From: CAYSPG01 sp964432885
GTDB lineage: Bacteria; Bacteroidota; Bacteroidia; AKYH767-A; OLB10
Direction of reading: 5' to 3'
NCBI GenBank assembly: GCA_964432885.1
Contig: CAYSPG010000005.1
Span: 144,219-208,218 of the forward strand
DNA length: 64,000 nucleotides
This document shows, piece after piece, positions 45,407-54,900 of this stretch. Below the pieces are notes generated by a model. That model was not told where the DNA came from, made no database searches, and was given only the letters and a program-made list of their open reading frames with translations. Numbering within the stretch: the stretch's first letter is position 1; the number at the start of each line of letters is the position of its first letter. The position numbers were made by a program, and so were the translations under genes.

Positions 45407-45640
45407 GAACAAAGAAGGTACGAGCGGAAAGGGCGCTCGCGCATACGGGGGCTGGTGCTGGCCTAAAGGCTTGGTTGGTTAAATAACCTGACGGGGATTG
45501 CAACGCACAGGCTTACGCTAATGATCCGTGAGGTGAAATCACTTTTCTTCAGAGTACGCAATCACCTGGCAGGGGTTTCGCAGAGGGGCGAAACGACCTC
45601 AGGTGTAGCATGAGCGGAAAGGACGCTTGCGCCTACGGGG
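45407..45640 (+). repeat. Composite dispersed repeat, left copy
   Basis: Three modules in order: GAACAAAGAAGGTACGAGCG... (45407-45450), AATAACCTGACGGGGATTGC... (45482-45537) and GCATGAGCGGAAAGGACGCT... (45608-45640). The same modules in the same order and strand occur at 48726-48880. A 70-base stretch with an inner GGTTTCGCAG/AGGGGCGAAACGACC hairpin separates the last two here. This fills the 337-base gap. Confidence 0.85.
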
Positions 45641-45648
45641 TATTAGTT

Positions 45649-47046
45649 TTACTTTATAACAAGCTTTTTTGTTGACACTGTATTATCACAATACAAGCTT
45701 ACGAAATAAACGCCCTTGCTGAAGCTGGTAAGAGGAATTGCAATTTTATTGTTAGTGGCATTAGCAGTAACATTTTTCCGGTAAACTATTTCGCCAAGTG
45801 CATTAATGATAGAAATTGCAGAACTACTATATGCAGCACTCCCCAGCTCAATAGTAGCCGATGTGCTTGCAGGATTTGGATAAATGCTATTGATAATTGC
45901 AAAAGCATCCATGTTATCAGTGCCAACATTAAGACCACAAAACAAGGGAGGAAAATAATTAGGCAAACCATGCGCAGCAATTCCCGAACCCAGGAAAACT
46001 GCACTGTCAACAAAGTTGCAACTGGTGCCCATGCTATCGGGATAGTTGATAACCGCAAGATAATGCCCGTTTACATGGGGGGCATATATTCTTCCGTCAG
46101 GGCCATTCTGCAAGCCACCTATATATAAAGTAGCTTGGGAATATATTACAGTGGCCGAGGCGATGATGGCAGCAGGGCTTCCGGCATTCATATCGTACTG
46201 CGTAATAACGGCAGGGTGCTCCACACCAACATAAAGCTTTGAGCCATCAGGGGAAAACTCAACGCCATAGAGGCCCCATGAATTGCCCAAAGCAAAGGTA
46301 TCGAGCAAAATACAGTTGGAAAGCACGCCCGTGGCATTATCAAAATCAAAAACTTCTACAACGCTAATCCCATGTACAGATACAGCAAGCTTACCGCCAC
46401 AGGGCGATGTTTTCATAGTTCCAATACCGTTATAAAGACTTCCGCCATGATAGCTGCCTATGGTAGTAATAACGGGCGTATTTACGAAGCCGGTGTCCGT
46501 AAGCAAGTAGGCTCTGAAATCGTAGCTGTTATACGGATGACCCAATATCCACACATCTGTGCCATTGGCGTGGGATGCAGCAGTAACTCTTTCAGTAGAG
46601 GGGGAAAAGACATACGAATTTTTAACGGTAACATCTCCCCGGCCATTGTTTAAAGTCATATCTACAATAGAGTAGTAAAACCCCTGTGCATTTTGGGGTG
46701 GAGTAAAAATATAATAGAGCGAGCTGCTGCCGGGCATGGGAATAATAAGCGCAGCCTGGCTGCTGGTGTTGCCGCTGTAAAGCCCGGAGCCGTTGGGCAT
46801 GGGCACGTGTGTACTATCCCAAACGGTAGCGCCATCTGAATAAAACAGCAAACGGCCGGCAGCATCAGATATAGAGGCGCATCCTTCATCGGTGTGAAGA
46901 GGGCTTCCGGTTAGGAAAGAGGGTGGAGAGGTGTTGAACGTAATAGCAGCATTATGTCCGAAATACCAGTTGTTGGCTTCACCCTGCGCGTTGGCATAAG
47001 AGCTTATTGCAATTAACATGCAAACAGTAACAAGGAGTTTTTTCAT
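45649..47046 (-). CDS. T9SS propeller-type secreted protein, paralogue A
   Basis: Secreted protein of 465 residues. The signal peptide ends SYANAQ; the opening EANNWYFGHNAAITFNTSPP is shared with paralogue B upstream. The body looks like a beta-propeller (GVEFSPDGSKLYVGVEHPAV, GPDGRIYAPHVNG). The T9SS domain starts INSIYPNPASTSATI and ends TKKLVIK. The identical length of 465 residues and the colinear motifs show a tandem duplication. The gene pair is bounded by composite direct repeats. The ligand is unknown. Confidence 0.88.
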   Translation of the reverse strand: MKKLLVTVCMLIAISSYANAQGEANNWYFGHNAAITFNTSPPSFLTGSPLHTDEGCASISDAAGRLLFYSDGATVWDSTHVPMPNGSGLYSGNTSSQAALIIPMPGSSSLYYIFTPPQNAQGFYYSIVDMTLNNGRGDVTVKNSYVFSPSTERVTAASHANGTDVWILGHPYNSYDFRAYLLTDTGFVNTPVITTIGSYHGGSLYNGIGTMKTSPCGGKLAVSVHGISVVEVFDFDNATGVLSNCILLDTFALGNSWGLYGVEFSPDGSKLYVGVEHPAVITQYDMNAGSPAAIIASATVIYSQATLYIGGLQNGPDGRIYAPHVNGHYLAVINYPDSMGTSCNFVDSAVFLGSGIAAHGLPNYFPPLFCGLNVGTDNMDAFAIINSIYPNPASTSATIELGSAAYSSSAISIINALGEIVYRKNVTANATNNKIAIPLTSFSKGVYFVSLYCDNTVSTKKLVIK

Positions 47047-47076
47047 AGGAGCAGCGGGTTTTATTTTGTTTTAATT

Positions 47077-48474
47077 TTAGTTTATAACAAACTTCTTAGT
47101 CTCCACACCATCACGATTACGCACGCTCACAAAATAAACGCCCTTGCTGAAATTGTTAACGGGTATGGTAACTTCACTTTCGGTATTGCCAGCGGGTATG
47201 TTTTGATAATAAACTTTCGCGCCAAGTGAATTGACAATAGTAATATGTGTGGCGCTGCTTATGTTTGTGCCAAGGCTTATGCTAAGCCGCGTGCAGGCAG
47301 GATTAGGATACAGGCTAAAAGTGTTAGTGCAACATTCCGCTTCATTAGGGCTACTCACAACACTATTAAACATAGATGAAATAAAATTAGGCAACCCCAA
47401 CCGGGCCCTGTTAGGAGCCAGCGGAATATAGTTGAGTGTAAAATTACATGCCGCCCCCTGCAGATTGGGATTGGTGATGCAGTGCAGGTAAAATGCATTG
47501 GCGTAAGAGAGATACATACGGCCATCGGGACCATTTTGCAATGCAGCGCAGGCAGCCAGCAGGTTGTCCTGATAAATAGTATCGCATGATGCGATAATAG
47601 CCGCTGTGCTACCGGCAGCCATATTATACTGCATTACAATGTTAGGCCCGCTAAAACTCACGTACAGTTTTGTGCCATCAGGAGAGAACTCAACCCCGTA
47701 AGGGCCGTTAGGCAGCGTGGGCCAGTTGCCAAGTTGCGCGCTGTTGGTTATAGCACCCGTGGAGGTGTTAAAGTCATAAATTTCTAAAAAGCCATTGTGT
47801 TGCACTGCAGCGGCAAGCTTAGTGCCGTCAGTCGATGTTTTCATACAGCCAAGATTGCTTAAAATGTTGTTGCCGTAGGGTGTGCCAACAACGGAAATAA
47901 CAGGCACAGGATTAACCCCAAAAGCGGTTACTAAGTAGGTGTAAAACGTATCGGTAACCTGTTTGTGGGTAATTACCCACACATCGGTACCATTGCTGTG
48001 CTTTATGGCAGTAAGTTTTTCGGTGGAGCCTGTATAGAGGAGTGTGTTTTTAACAGACACATCGCCCAAGCCCCCGTTTAAAGTCATATCAACAATAGAA
48101 TAGCCCACGCGGTTGGTATCAAAAACATCGGGTACGGTAAAAATAAAGTACTGCGTATTATTACCCGGATGGCCAATAATAATAGCAGACTGTGATGAGG
48201 AAGTGTGGCCCCACAGGCTATCGCCATTAGGCATAACAGTGTGCGTACTATCCCACACCTTGTTGCCATTGGTATAAAACATAAGGTTGCCGGCAGTATC
48301 AGAAATTACCGAGCAGCCTTCACCAGCCCACATAGCGCTATTAAAAACGGGAGTAGGAGGGTTTGTGCTAAACGTAATACCTGCCTGCGCGCCAAAGTAC
48401 CAGTTATCAGCTTCATGCTGGGCAAGGCAAACGGTAGTACTTATAAATAGAATTGCAGTGTAAAGTGTTTTCAA
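47077..48474 (-). CDS. T9SS propeller-type secreted protein, paralogue B
   Basis: Secreted protein of 465 residues, tandem partner of the gene at 45649. The signal peptide ends TVCLAQ, then EADNWYFGAQAGITFSTNPP, propeller strands such as YGVEFSPDGTKLYVSFSGPN and GPDGRMYLSYANA, and a T9SS domain from FSLYPNPACTRLSI to TKKFVIN. The two diverge well below nucleotide identity, so the duplication is old. Only 30 bases separate them; a -7 element is visible only before this gene, so they may form one operon. Confidence 0.88.
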   Translation of the reverse strand: MKTLYTAILFISTTVCLAQHEADNWYFGAQAGITFSTNPPTPVFNSAMWAGEGCSVISDTAGNLMFYTNGNKVWDSTHTVMPNGDSLWGHTSSSQSAIIIGHPGNNTQYFIFTVPDVFDTNRVGYSIVDMTLNGGLGDVSVKNTLLYTGSTEKLTAIKHSNGTDVWVITHKQVTDTFYTYLVTAFGVNPVPVISVVGTPYGNNILSNLGCMKTSTDGTKLAAAVQHNGFLEIYDFNTSTGAITNSAQLGNWPTLPNGPYGVEFSPDGTKLYVSFSGPNIVMQYNMAAGSTAAIIASCDTIYQDNLLAACAALQNGPDGRMYLSYANAFYLHCITNPNLQGAACNFTLNYIPLAPNRARLGLPNFISSMFNSVVSSPNEAECCTNTFSLYPNPACTRLSISLGTNISSATHITIVNSLGAKVYYQNIPAGNTESEVTIPVNNFSKGVYFVSVRNRDGVETKKFVIN

Positions 48475-48490
48475 GCAAATACTGTTTCGT

Positions 48491-48498
48491 CAAAAGTA
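48491..48498 (-). promoter_or_regulatory. -7 element of the paralogue pair
   Basis: Reads TACTTTTG on the minus strand, an exact TAnnTTTG, 16 bases before the ATG. Confidence 0.55.
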
Positions 48499-48564
48499 CA
48501 TAAATAACCTTATATGAACAATAGTTGAAAACAATTTTTAGCCTCCAGGCAACGTCTGTGTACG

Positions 48565-48601
48565 CAAGCCCCTAAAGGGTTTTGAACCCTTTAGGGGCTT
48601 G
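48565..48601. repeat. Perfect 17-bp-stem palindrome
   Basis: CAAGCCCCTAAAGGGTT and AACCCTTTAGGGGCTTG flank a TTG loop. It has no T-tract typical of a strong terminator (GTTTTATT follows) and lies upstream of the paralogue promoter, so it is more likely a palindromic intergenic repeat. Confidence 0.75.
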
Positions 48602-48725
48602 TTTTATTACGTTTACAGTGCCAAGCAATTTACCTAACTCAAACTTGAAAAACCATAAAACCCCGCTGGAGCGAGGAGAACAAAACACACATGAGGCAAA
48701 AGAGCCTCGCGCGCACGGAGTCGAA

Positions 48726-48880
48726 GAACAAAGAAGGCACGAGCGAAAAGGACGCTTGCGCCTACGGGTTAATGCTTACAGAATAACCTGACGGGGATTG
48801 CAACGCAGAGGCTTACGCTAATGACCCGTGAGGTGAAAGCAAAGAAGGCATGAGCGGAAAGGACGCTTGCGCCTACGGGG
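48726..48880 (+). repeat. Composite dispersed repeat, right copy
   Basis: Modules as at 45407-45640, same order and strand: 48726-48768, 48782-48837 and 48848-48880. The last module is identical to its left counterpart over about 33 bases. The remaining DNA up to 49063 shows no gene. Confidence 0.85.
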
Positions 48881-49063
48881 GGTAATATTCTGGTTTTTTT
48901 TACGCACTTATCCCTAATTGATGCTGAATTGTTAAACAAATCGCAACCTTGATTGGGTTGATTTCGTTAAGATGGTATGTTTTGTTTTATTTTAAAGGTG
49001 GCAAAATAAAACAAAGATAAAATTAAAACGCCACATAATACTAATAACTAATTTATAGATATC

Positions 49064-50008
49064 ATGAACAAAGTACAAAAGAATCAGCAGGTGATGGGAA
49101 CATCAGTTTCAGAAACTGCTACAAGTTATGGTTCGGTATGGGCAGGAAGTGAACTATTTACCGGCACGGTGCAAGCGCATAATGAAAATCTTATCACCGT
49201 TAAAGCGTTAGAGGTTAAGCAAAACCAGACATTTGAGTTGCATGGGTTGGTGCGCGATAAGAATTTGTTGCGTACTTTTATTATTGCTGAGGCAAACCCG
49301 ATAGTGGCTGCTATAAAAGGGTATGCGGTATCGGCAAATAATCAGATGTTGTATGCAAGTGTGTCTCCGTTTACGAACAGTAAACTTAAAAAATTGTCGG
49401 ACACTAAGTTTGCCACAGCAATACAGACCATAAAGGAAATAGCTACTACAAATGCTGCTAATATTTTGCCCTTTGGTATTACGGCTATTATGATAACAGA
49501 TTTTGGCGGAGATTGTGCGGCATTTGCCGCTATTGCTCCAAAGCCAAAGGCATTGCGTGCGGTACTTAAGATGTTTACCAGCCAACTGGGAACAGCAGTG
49601 AAGGCAATGCTAACTCATTTGAAGGAGAATATGGATAACCAGGTAAAATCATTGTATTCGAATACTGATTTTTTTACTGCTTATTTTAATTCGCGCAAGA
49701 TTTATAATTATAATGAAACTGTAACGGGCATAAGGGGTACTATACGGAATGCGGATACAGGCCATGCGATGCGTAATGTGATAGTGGAGCTGGTGGGTTA
49801 CCCAACCCCGGAGCAAAACGGTATGCGTATTACGAATGCTGCGGGTAATTATGCGTTTAAGAAGATAAGCTTAACTACTGCTACGCTGCGGTTTAGGGCG
49901 ATAGGTTTTGTTACGTCAGAGTTTGAGGTTAATGTTGTTGAAGGTAAGCTTACTGATTTTGATATTGAGCTTGCTCCGGCTACTGCACCAGTTCCGGTAA
50001 CTGCTTAA
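49064..50008 (+). CDS. Carboxypeptidase-regulatory-like-domain protein without signal peptide
   Basis: Protein of 314 residues. The first 220 residues are predominantly helical (TVQAHNENLITVKALEVKQN, TSQLGTAVKAMLTHLKENM) and unassigned. The last 90 form a CarboxypepD_reg-like beta-sandwich (VTGIRGTIRNADTGHAMRNVIVELV, AAGNYAFKKISLTTATLRF, FEVNVVEGKLTDFDIELAP). That domain is normally extracytoplasmic, yet no signal peptide, lipobox or T9SS tail is present. A strong terminator follows at 50033. The role is unknown. Confidence 0.78.
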   Translation: MNKVQKNQQVMGTSVSETATSYGSVWAGSELFTGTVQAHNENLITVKALEVKQNQTFELHGLVRDKNLLRTFIIAEANPIVAAIKGYAVSANNQMLYASVSPFTNSKLKKLSDTKFATAIQTIKEIATTNAANILPFGITAIMITDFGGDCAAFAAIAPKPKALRAVLKMFTSQLGTAVKAMLTHLKENMDNQVKSLYSNTDFFTAYFNSRKIYNYNETVTGIRGTIRNADTGHAMRNVIVELVGYPTPEQNGMRITNAAGNYAFKKISLTTATLRFRAIGFVTSEFEVNVVEGKLTDFDIELAPATAPVPVTA

Positions 50009-50032
50009 GGATATATTATTTATTTTTTTAGA

Positions 50033-50059
50033 CCCCGCTCCTGTAAGGGCGGGTTTTTT
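50033..50059 (+). terminator. Rho-independent terminator of the 49064 gene
   Basis: CCCGC (50034-50038) pairs with GCGGG (50049-50053), followed by six T. Confidence 0.75.
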
Positions 50060-50263
50060 GTTTGGAGATGGAATGATGGCAGGAGCCTGGCACTTCATGT
50101 TATTAAGTTAAGCCATTAGTTATATAATTATTTGGCTAAAGCCCTGTGGGTGATGCTTATTTTTTTTCGGCCTAAGGGGCGAGGCAATTATGGGCATGTT
50201 AAGAATCTCATTGCTTAATGACATTGGTTTGGCGCTTAGGAGGGCCTAAAATTCATTTTTTTT

Positions 50264-50472
50264 CACTGTTGTCCGATTAAATAGAAAAGATTCTTCGACT
50301 TAGCCCGGAATGACAGGTTACGCAGAGGTGCGATGGTAGAGAGTGGGCTTACTTTTGGGCGAAGCTCAAAAGTAAGCCCACTCTCTACCATCCAAAATTC
50401 TAAATGCTTGTCATTCCGAGCGAAGTCGAGGAATCTAAACTTAAAAAGTAAAATTTTAATTGGACAATAGTG
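50264..50472. mobile_element. Palindromic MITE-like element, copy A
   Basis: 209 bp bounded by CACTGTTGTCCGATTAA on the left and its near-inverse TTAATTGGACAATAGTG on the right (two mismatches). Both sides are flanked by ATTTTTTTT (50255-50263 and 50473-50481), a 9-bp direct repeat. Internal arms GATTCTTCGACTTAGCCCGG and GTCATTCCGAGCGAAGTCGAGG pair loosely. The core around 50330-50393 is a long perfect palindrome containing GTAGAGAGTGGGCTTACTTTTG. No coding sequence is present, so it would need a transposase in trans. Confidence 0.8.
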
Positions 50473-50482
50473 ATTTTTTTTA

Positions 50483-50497
50483 TTTCGGACAATAGTG
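50483..50497. repeat. Solo terminal repeat of the MITE family
   Basis: TTTCGGACAATAGTG matches the right end of copy A and sits just past its 9-bp flank. No matching left end was found nearby, so it may be a relic of an older element. It lies where the -33 region of the metK promoter would be. Confidence 0.55.
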
Positions 50498-50508
50498 AAT
50501 TATTTTAA

Positions 50509-50516
50509 TATTTTTG
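50509..50516 (+). promoter_or_regulatory. -7 element of metK
   Basis: TATTTTTG is an exact TAnnTTTG, 28 bases before the ATG at 50544. Confidence 0.55.
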
Positions 50517-50543
50517 CGCGCTTATAAAAAAAACAAAAAAAAC

Positions 50544-51806
50544 ATGCCGTATTTATTTACATCCGAAAGCGTTTCGGAAGGTCATCCGGACAAAGTAGCC
50601 GACCAGATTAGTGATGCATTGATTGATAATTTTTTAGCTTATGACCCGCAGTCGAAAGTAGCGTGCGAGACATTGGTAACCACGGGCCAGGTGGTGTTGG
50701 CGGGCGAAGTAAAGTCAAACGCTTATCTTGATGTGCAGGATATAGCACGCGATGTAATTGAAAAAATAGGCTATACGAAAAGCGAATACATGTTTGAGGC
50801 GCGTTCGTGCGGAGTTTTTTCGGCCATACATGAGCAAAGCGCTGATATTAACCAGGGTGTTGAACGCAAAAAACCGGAAGAGCAGGGAGCCGGAGATCAA
50901 GGAATGATGTTTGGCTATGCCTGCCGCGAAACGGATACGTATATGCCCCTGCCCATTGAGCTGGCGCACCTGCTGCTGCGCGAACTTGCCGCTATACGCA
51001 GGGAAGGGAAGGTGATGAAATACCTGAGGCCCGATGCAAAATCGCAGGTAACAATTGAGTACAGTGATGATAACAAACCGCAACGCATTGATGCCATTGT
51101 GATATCTACCCAGCACGATGATTTTGGCAATCAAAACAAAATGCAAAAAACCATTAGGCAGGATGTAATTGATATATTAATTCCGCGCATACTTAAAAAA
51201 TTACCCAAACGCGTACAGACGTTGTTTAATAACAAAATAAAATATCACATTAACCCCACCGGCAACTTTGTGATTGGCGGCCCGCATGGTGATACCGGCC
51301 TTACCGGGCGCAAAATTATTGTTGACACATACGGGGGCAAGGGGGCGCATGGCGGTGGCGCATTTTCGGGCAAAGACCCCAGCAAGGTTGACCGCAGCGC
51401 GGCTTATGCTACACGCCACATAGCCAAACACCTGGTAGCTGCCGGTGTGTGCGATGAGGTGCTGGTGCAGGTAGCATATGCTATTGGCGTGGCGCAACCC
51501 GTAGGGCTTTATGTAAATACGTATGGTACTTCTAAAGTAAATATGAGCGATGGGCAAATTGCCAACATTATTTTAAAGATGAAAGAGTTTGATATGCGTC
51601 CATACTTTATTGAAAAACGATTTGCGCTGCGCACACCCATTTATCTTGAAACGGCCGCTTACGGCCACATGGGGCGCGATTGTAAAACCGTTGAAAAGGT
51701 TTATAACAAAGGCACTGCCACCGAAAAACGGGTTAAAGTAAAACTATTTCCATGGGAAGAGCTTAACTGTGTGCCTGCCACCAAAAAAGCATTTGGGCTT
51801 AGCTGA
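50544..51806 (+). CDS. metK: S-adenosylmethionine synthase
   Basis: Makes S-adenosylmethionine from methionine and ATP, in the cytoplasm. The ATG at 50544 gives MPYLFTSESVSEGHPDKVADQ, the family's standard opening; an upstream TTG overlaps the -7 element. The 420 residues have the three MetK domains. Signatures include EGHPDK (about 11-16), GAGDQGMMFGYA near 115, GGPHGDTGLTGRKI near 245 and GGGAFSGKDPSKVDRSAAY near 270, the last being the K-loop. The MITE pair lies just upstream; a riboswitch was not recognised. Confidence 0.97.
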   Translation: MPYLFTSESVSEGHPDKVADQISDALIDNFLAYDPQSKVACETLVTTGQVVLAGEVKSNAYLDVQDIARDVIEKIGYTKSEYMFEARSCGVFSAIHEQSADINQGVERKKPEEQGAGDQGMMFGYACRETDTYMPLPIELAHLLLRELAAIRREGKVMKYLRPDAKSQVTIEYSDDNKPQRIDAIVISTQHDDFGNQNKMQKTIRQDVIDILIPRILKKLPKRVQTLFNNKIKYHINPTGNFVIGGPHGDTGLTGRKIIVDTYGGKGAHGGGAFSGKDPSKVDRSAAYATRHIAKHLVAAGVCDEVLVQVAYAIGVAQPVGLYVNTYGTSKVNMSDGQIANIILKMKEFDMRPYFIEKRFALRTPIYLETAAYGHMGRDCKTVEKVYNKGTATEKRVKVKLFPWEELNCVPATKKAFGLS

Positions 51807-51884
51807 TTTTTTTAATGCGCTGCTGTAACTTTCTTTTTATATAAAAGGAAAAACAGAAAAGTGCTAAATGATATTTGGATATTT

Positions 51885-51932
51885 TTAGAGCCTGTTTAAA
51901 TTTTTAGTAGTAAAAATTTAAACAGGCTCTAA
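51885..51932. repeat. Perfect 22-bp-stem hairpin repeat
   Basis: TTAGAGCCTGTTTAAATTTT with A/T extension pairs perfectly with its inverse around a GTAG loop. It sits 79 bases after metK and could end transcription, but the arm also occurs alone at 25856-25872, so it looks like a dispersed hairpin element. Confidence 0.75.
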
Positions 51933-51993
51933 CTATTTGTAGTGCAAATAACCTTATCGGCAGTTGTACAAATGGGTTAAACAGGTAGTACCT

Positions 51994-54900
51994 CTAATGT
52001 CTCCAAATTATAACAGGCGTGTTTATTGCAGTGCCGTTGTTTAACCAAATACTTGCGTTATAAAATCCGGGTGCAATGGCCGAAATGTCAATACCAATTT
52101 TTTTGTCAGCATCTAAAGATTTATATTTTTGGGTAAACACCAATCTGCCAGATAAATCGGTAAGTGAAACTGAAAATGCACTGCTTATATCAAGGGCTGA
52201 CTGAATATACAAAACATCGTGAGCAGGATTTGGAAACAAGGAAAGATTACTAAGAGATAATTCATTGAAACCTGTTGTTTGGTTAAGATTGATATTATCA
52301 AGATACAGATTGTTGCCATAAGCTGTTTTAAAAATAAAACGGATAAGCAGGTTGGCAGATGATGCATAAGGAGCCAGTGAAACTACTTCGTTTCGCCATT
52401 GTGATGCTGTTGGCACAAAAGGAGGAAGGTAAAATCCGGCAACAGTACCCAGCTGCATGGTAGTTTTTGCATATACCGAAGTCCATGTTAAGCCACAGTC
52501 GGTAGAAACCTGTACTTGGAGAGTATCGCGGCTTAATGCCTGCACATACCGGTAAGCCACATCAAATGTTATGCGGGGTGTACCTGTAAATACGGTCATA
52601 TCGATAGGCTGGCTAAGCATATATGCGGTACCGTAACTTACAGTGTAATAATTAGCGATAAGGCTTGATGTGGATAAGCCAAAGCCTCCGGCCTGGTTGG
52701 TGATGTTTAAAATAGAATTAGGGTCGGTAATGGTAAAGTTAAACGGTGCGCCAGCAGTTTGAAAATCTTCGGTTACAGGCGGTATGGTGGATGTGGTGGT
52801 AACCACAAATGAAACCGCAACGGAATCGTTAAAGGTATGCGGGTCGGCAACACCGTTAGGGTTTGATATGGCTACTGCAAGGGTGTGTGGGCCATTGGCA
52901 AGCGACATGGATGGTAAAGAGTACAATGCAGTGGCAAGCGGGTTTAAATTTCCTGTCCATGCAAGGACATTCCATGCTCCGTTATCAATGCTGTAACTGA
53001 TGGTGGCATTAATCAAAGCAGCCGATCCGTAATTTTTGATAATTACATCAGGAACATAAGACGAAGCGCAGATGTTTTGAGGAAATGTGTTAAACGAAAC
53101 CAGTCCGGCATCATCATTGGAAAACACTGATGTGGCAAGGTCAGCTTCCCAAATTCCACGGCCGTAGGTGGCAGCGCGCAATTTGTTTAGAGAAGGGATA
53201 ATTTCGAGTTCGGCAATCATTACGTTTGGCAATCCATTCATATAAGGCTGCCAGTCGTTCATGTTATTGTCTTTATAAAAAACACCTACATCGGTTCCCA
53301 CATACACCATTTCATTGGAGCCGGGCTGGTAAATGGCACATGTAGCAGGCAGGTTAGGGAGGGTGCCCGAAACATTGGTCCATGTTACCCCACCATCTGA
53401 AGAGTGGTAAACTTTTTTTCCGGCTGAATAGCCAGAGAGGGTTACCCAGATATAATCTGGATTAGATGTGCTAATGCAAATATCACTTAGCGCAGCTTGT
53501 GCCAGGGGCAACCCTGCGGCAATGGATACAAAGGTAAATCCACCATCGGTTGATTTTTTAATTTGCGACAGCGTTCCGGCATAAATATAATTGGTGTTAG
53601 ATTGGGCAATTTTTAAAATGGTAAAATCACCACCGCCAAAAACATTACTGCTAATGCTTGACCAGTTGGTACCTCTGTTTAATGATCGGTATAAATCCTG
53701 GTAGCCAATATAAATAGTTTGGCTGTTTACGGGGTCAACAGCTATGGGTGTAACCCAATCACCACTTTGGCCAGAAGGGGTAATGTTGGTATTGGTGTTT
53801 CCGTTATTGCTTGTGCGCACAAAGTTTCCGTATTGCCATGAGTAATATGCATACTGAGTACTAAATGGGTCGGTGGCGCAATCCATGCCGTCACCCCCGA
53901 GTACTTTGCGCCATGTGGAGCCTGTAAACTGGTCGGTTCCGTTGTCTTGAGCGCCAGCGTACATTACTGCGGGGTTGCTTAGTGAGGATGCAATTTTATA
54001 ATATTGTTTAATATGAATGCCTGCTCCAATGTCAATCCATGTTAACCCGGCATCATCGGTTTTAAAAATTCCGCCATCGTTTACGGCATAAAATACCTGT
54101 GTTGAATTGTTTTCAAACTCAACACCTTTTTGGTCGGCATGCACATAATCGCTTCCTCCGTTATTGGCGGCAAGAAACCAACTGGTACCCCCATCAAACG
54201 AAATCAATGGGTCAATACCTCCGGTTAATACTTGATTTTCGTCAGCAGGTGAGGTGGCAAGCACATTATCGTAATACCCGTAAAAGGTGGTAAATCCAGC
54301 GGGTGAGGTTTTGGCTGTAAACGTTACTCCGGCATCGGTTGATTTCCAAAAGTTGCCATTTTCACTTAACGCATATACTACATTGGGATTGTCGGCAGTA
54401 ACGGATATTGACATGCGTCCGGTACCTAATGTTTGCGTACTTGGTGTATAAGTAATACCTCCATCGGTTGATTTATACACTTTGCTATCGTTGCAAGCAT
54501 AGACTATGCTGGGATTTCCAGGTTGAAATTCCATATCATAAAAATGGCCGTTTAAAACGCGCGTCCATGTTTGCCCTGCATCAGCAGAGTGGTAAACATA
54601 CTGCCGCGAGCATGCAAGCAGTACATTGGTATTAACGGGATTTATAAGCAGCCGCTGAAAAATATTTTTTGATATCTGTACAAACGACATGGGTGTGGCA
54701 TTCCAGATATTGCCGCCATCGCCCGAAACAAAAATGCCACCCGTATAAAGTCCTCCCCAAAAATCGCCACCTACTTCGTACCCATACCCATCACCTGTGG
54801 CAATATAAACCGAGTCGGGATAATTGGGATTAATGGCAATATCTGCTATGGAAATAGAGGGAAGCAAATCTGTGCTTGTTGTCCATGTTGCGCCACCATC

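Noticed and set aside
50441..50543. SAM riboswitch upstream of metK
   Set aside because: The upstream region is taken by the MITE end and the promoter, and the leader of about 25 bases is too short for any known SAM riboswitch.
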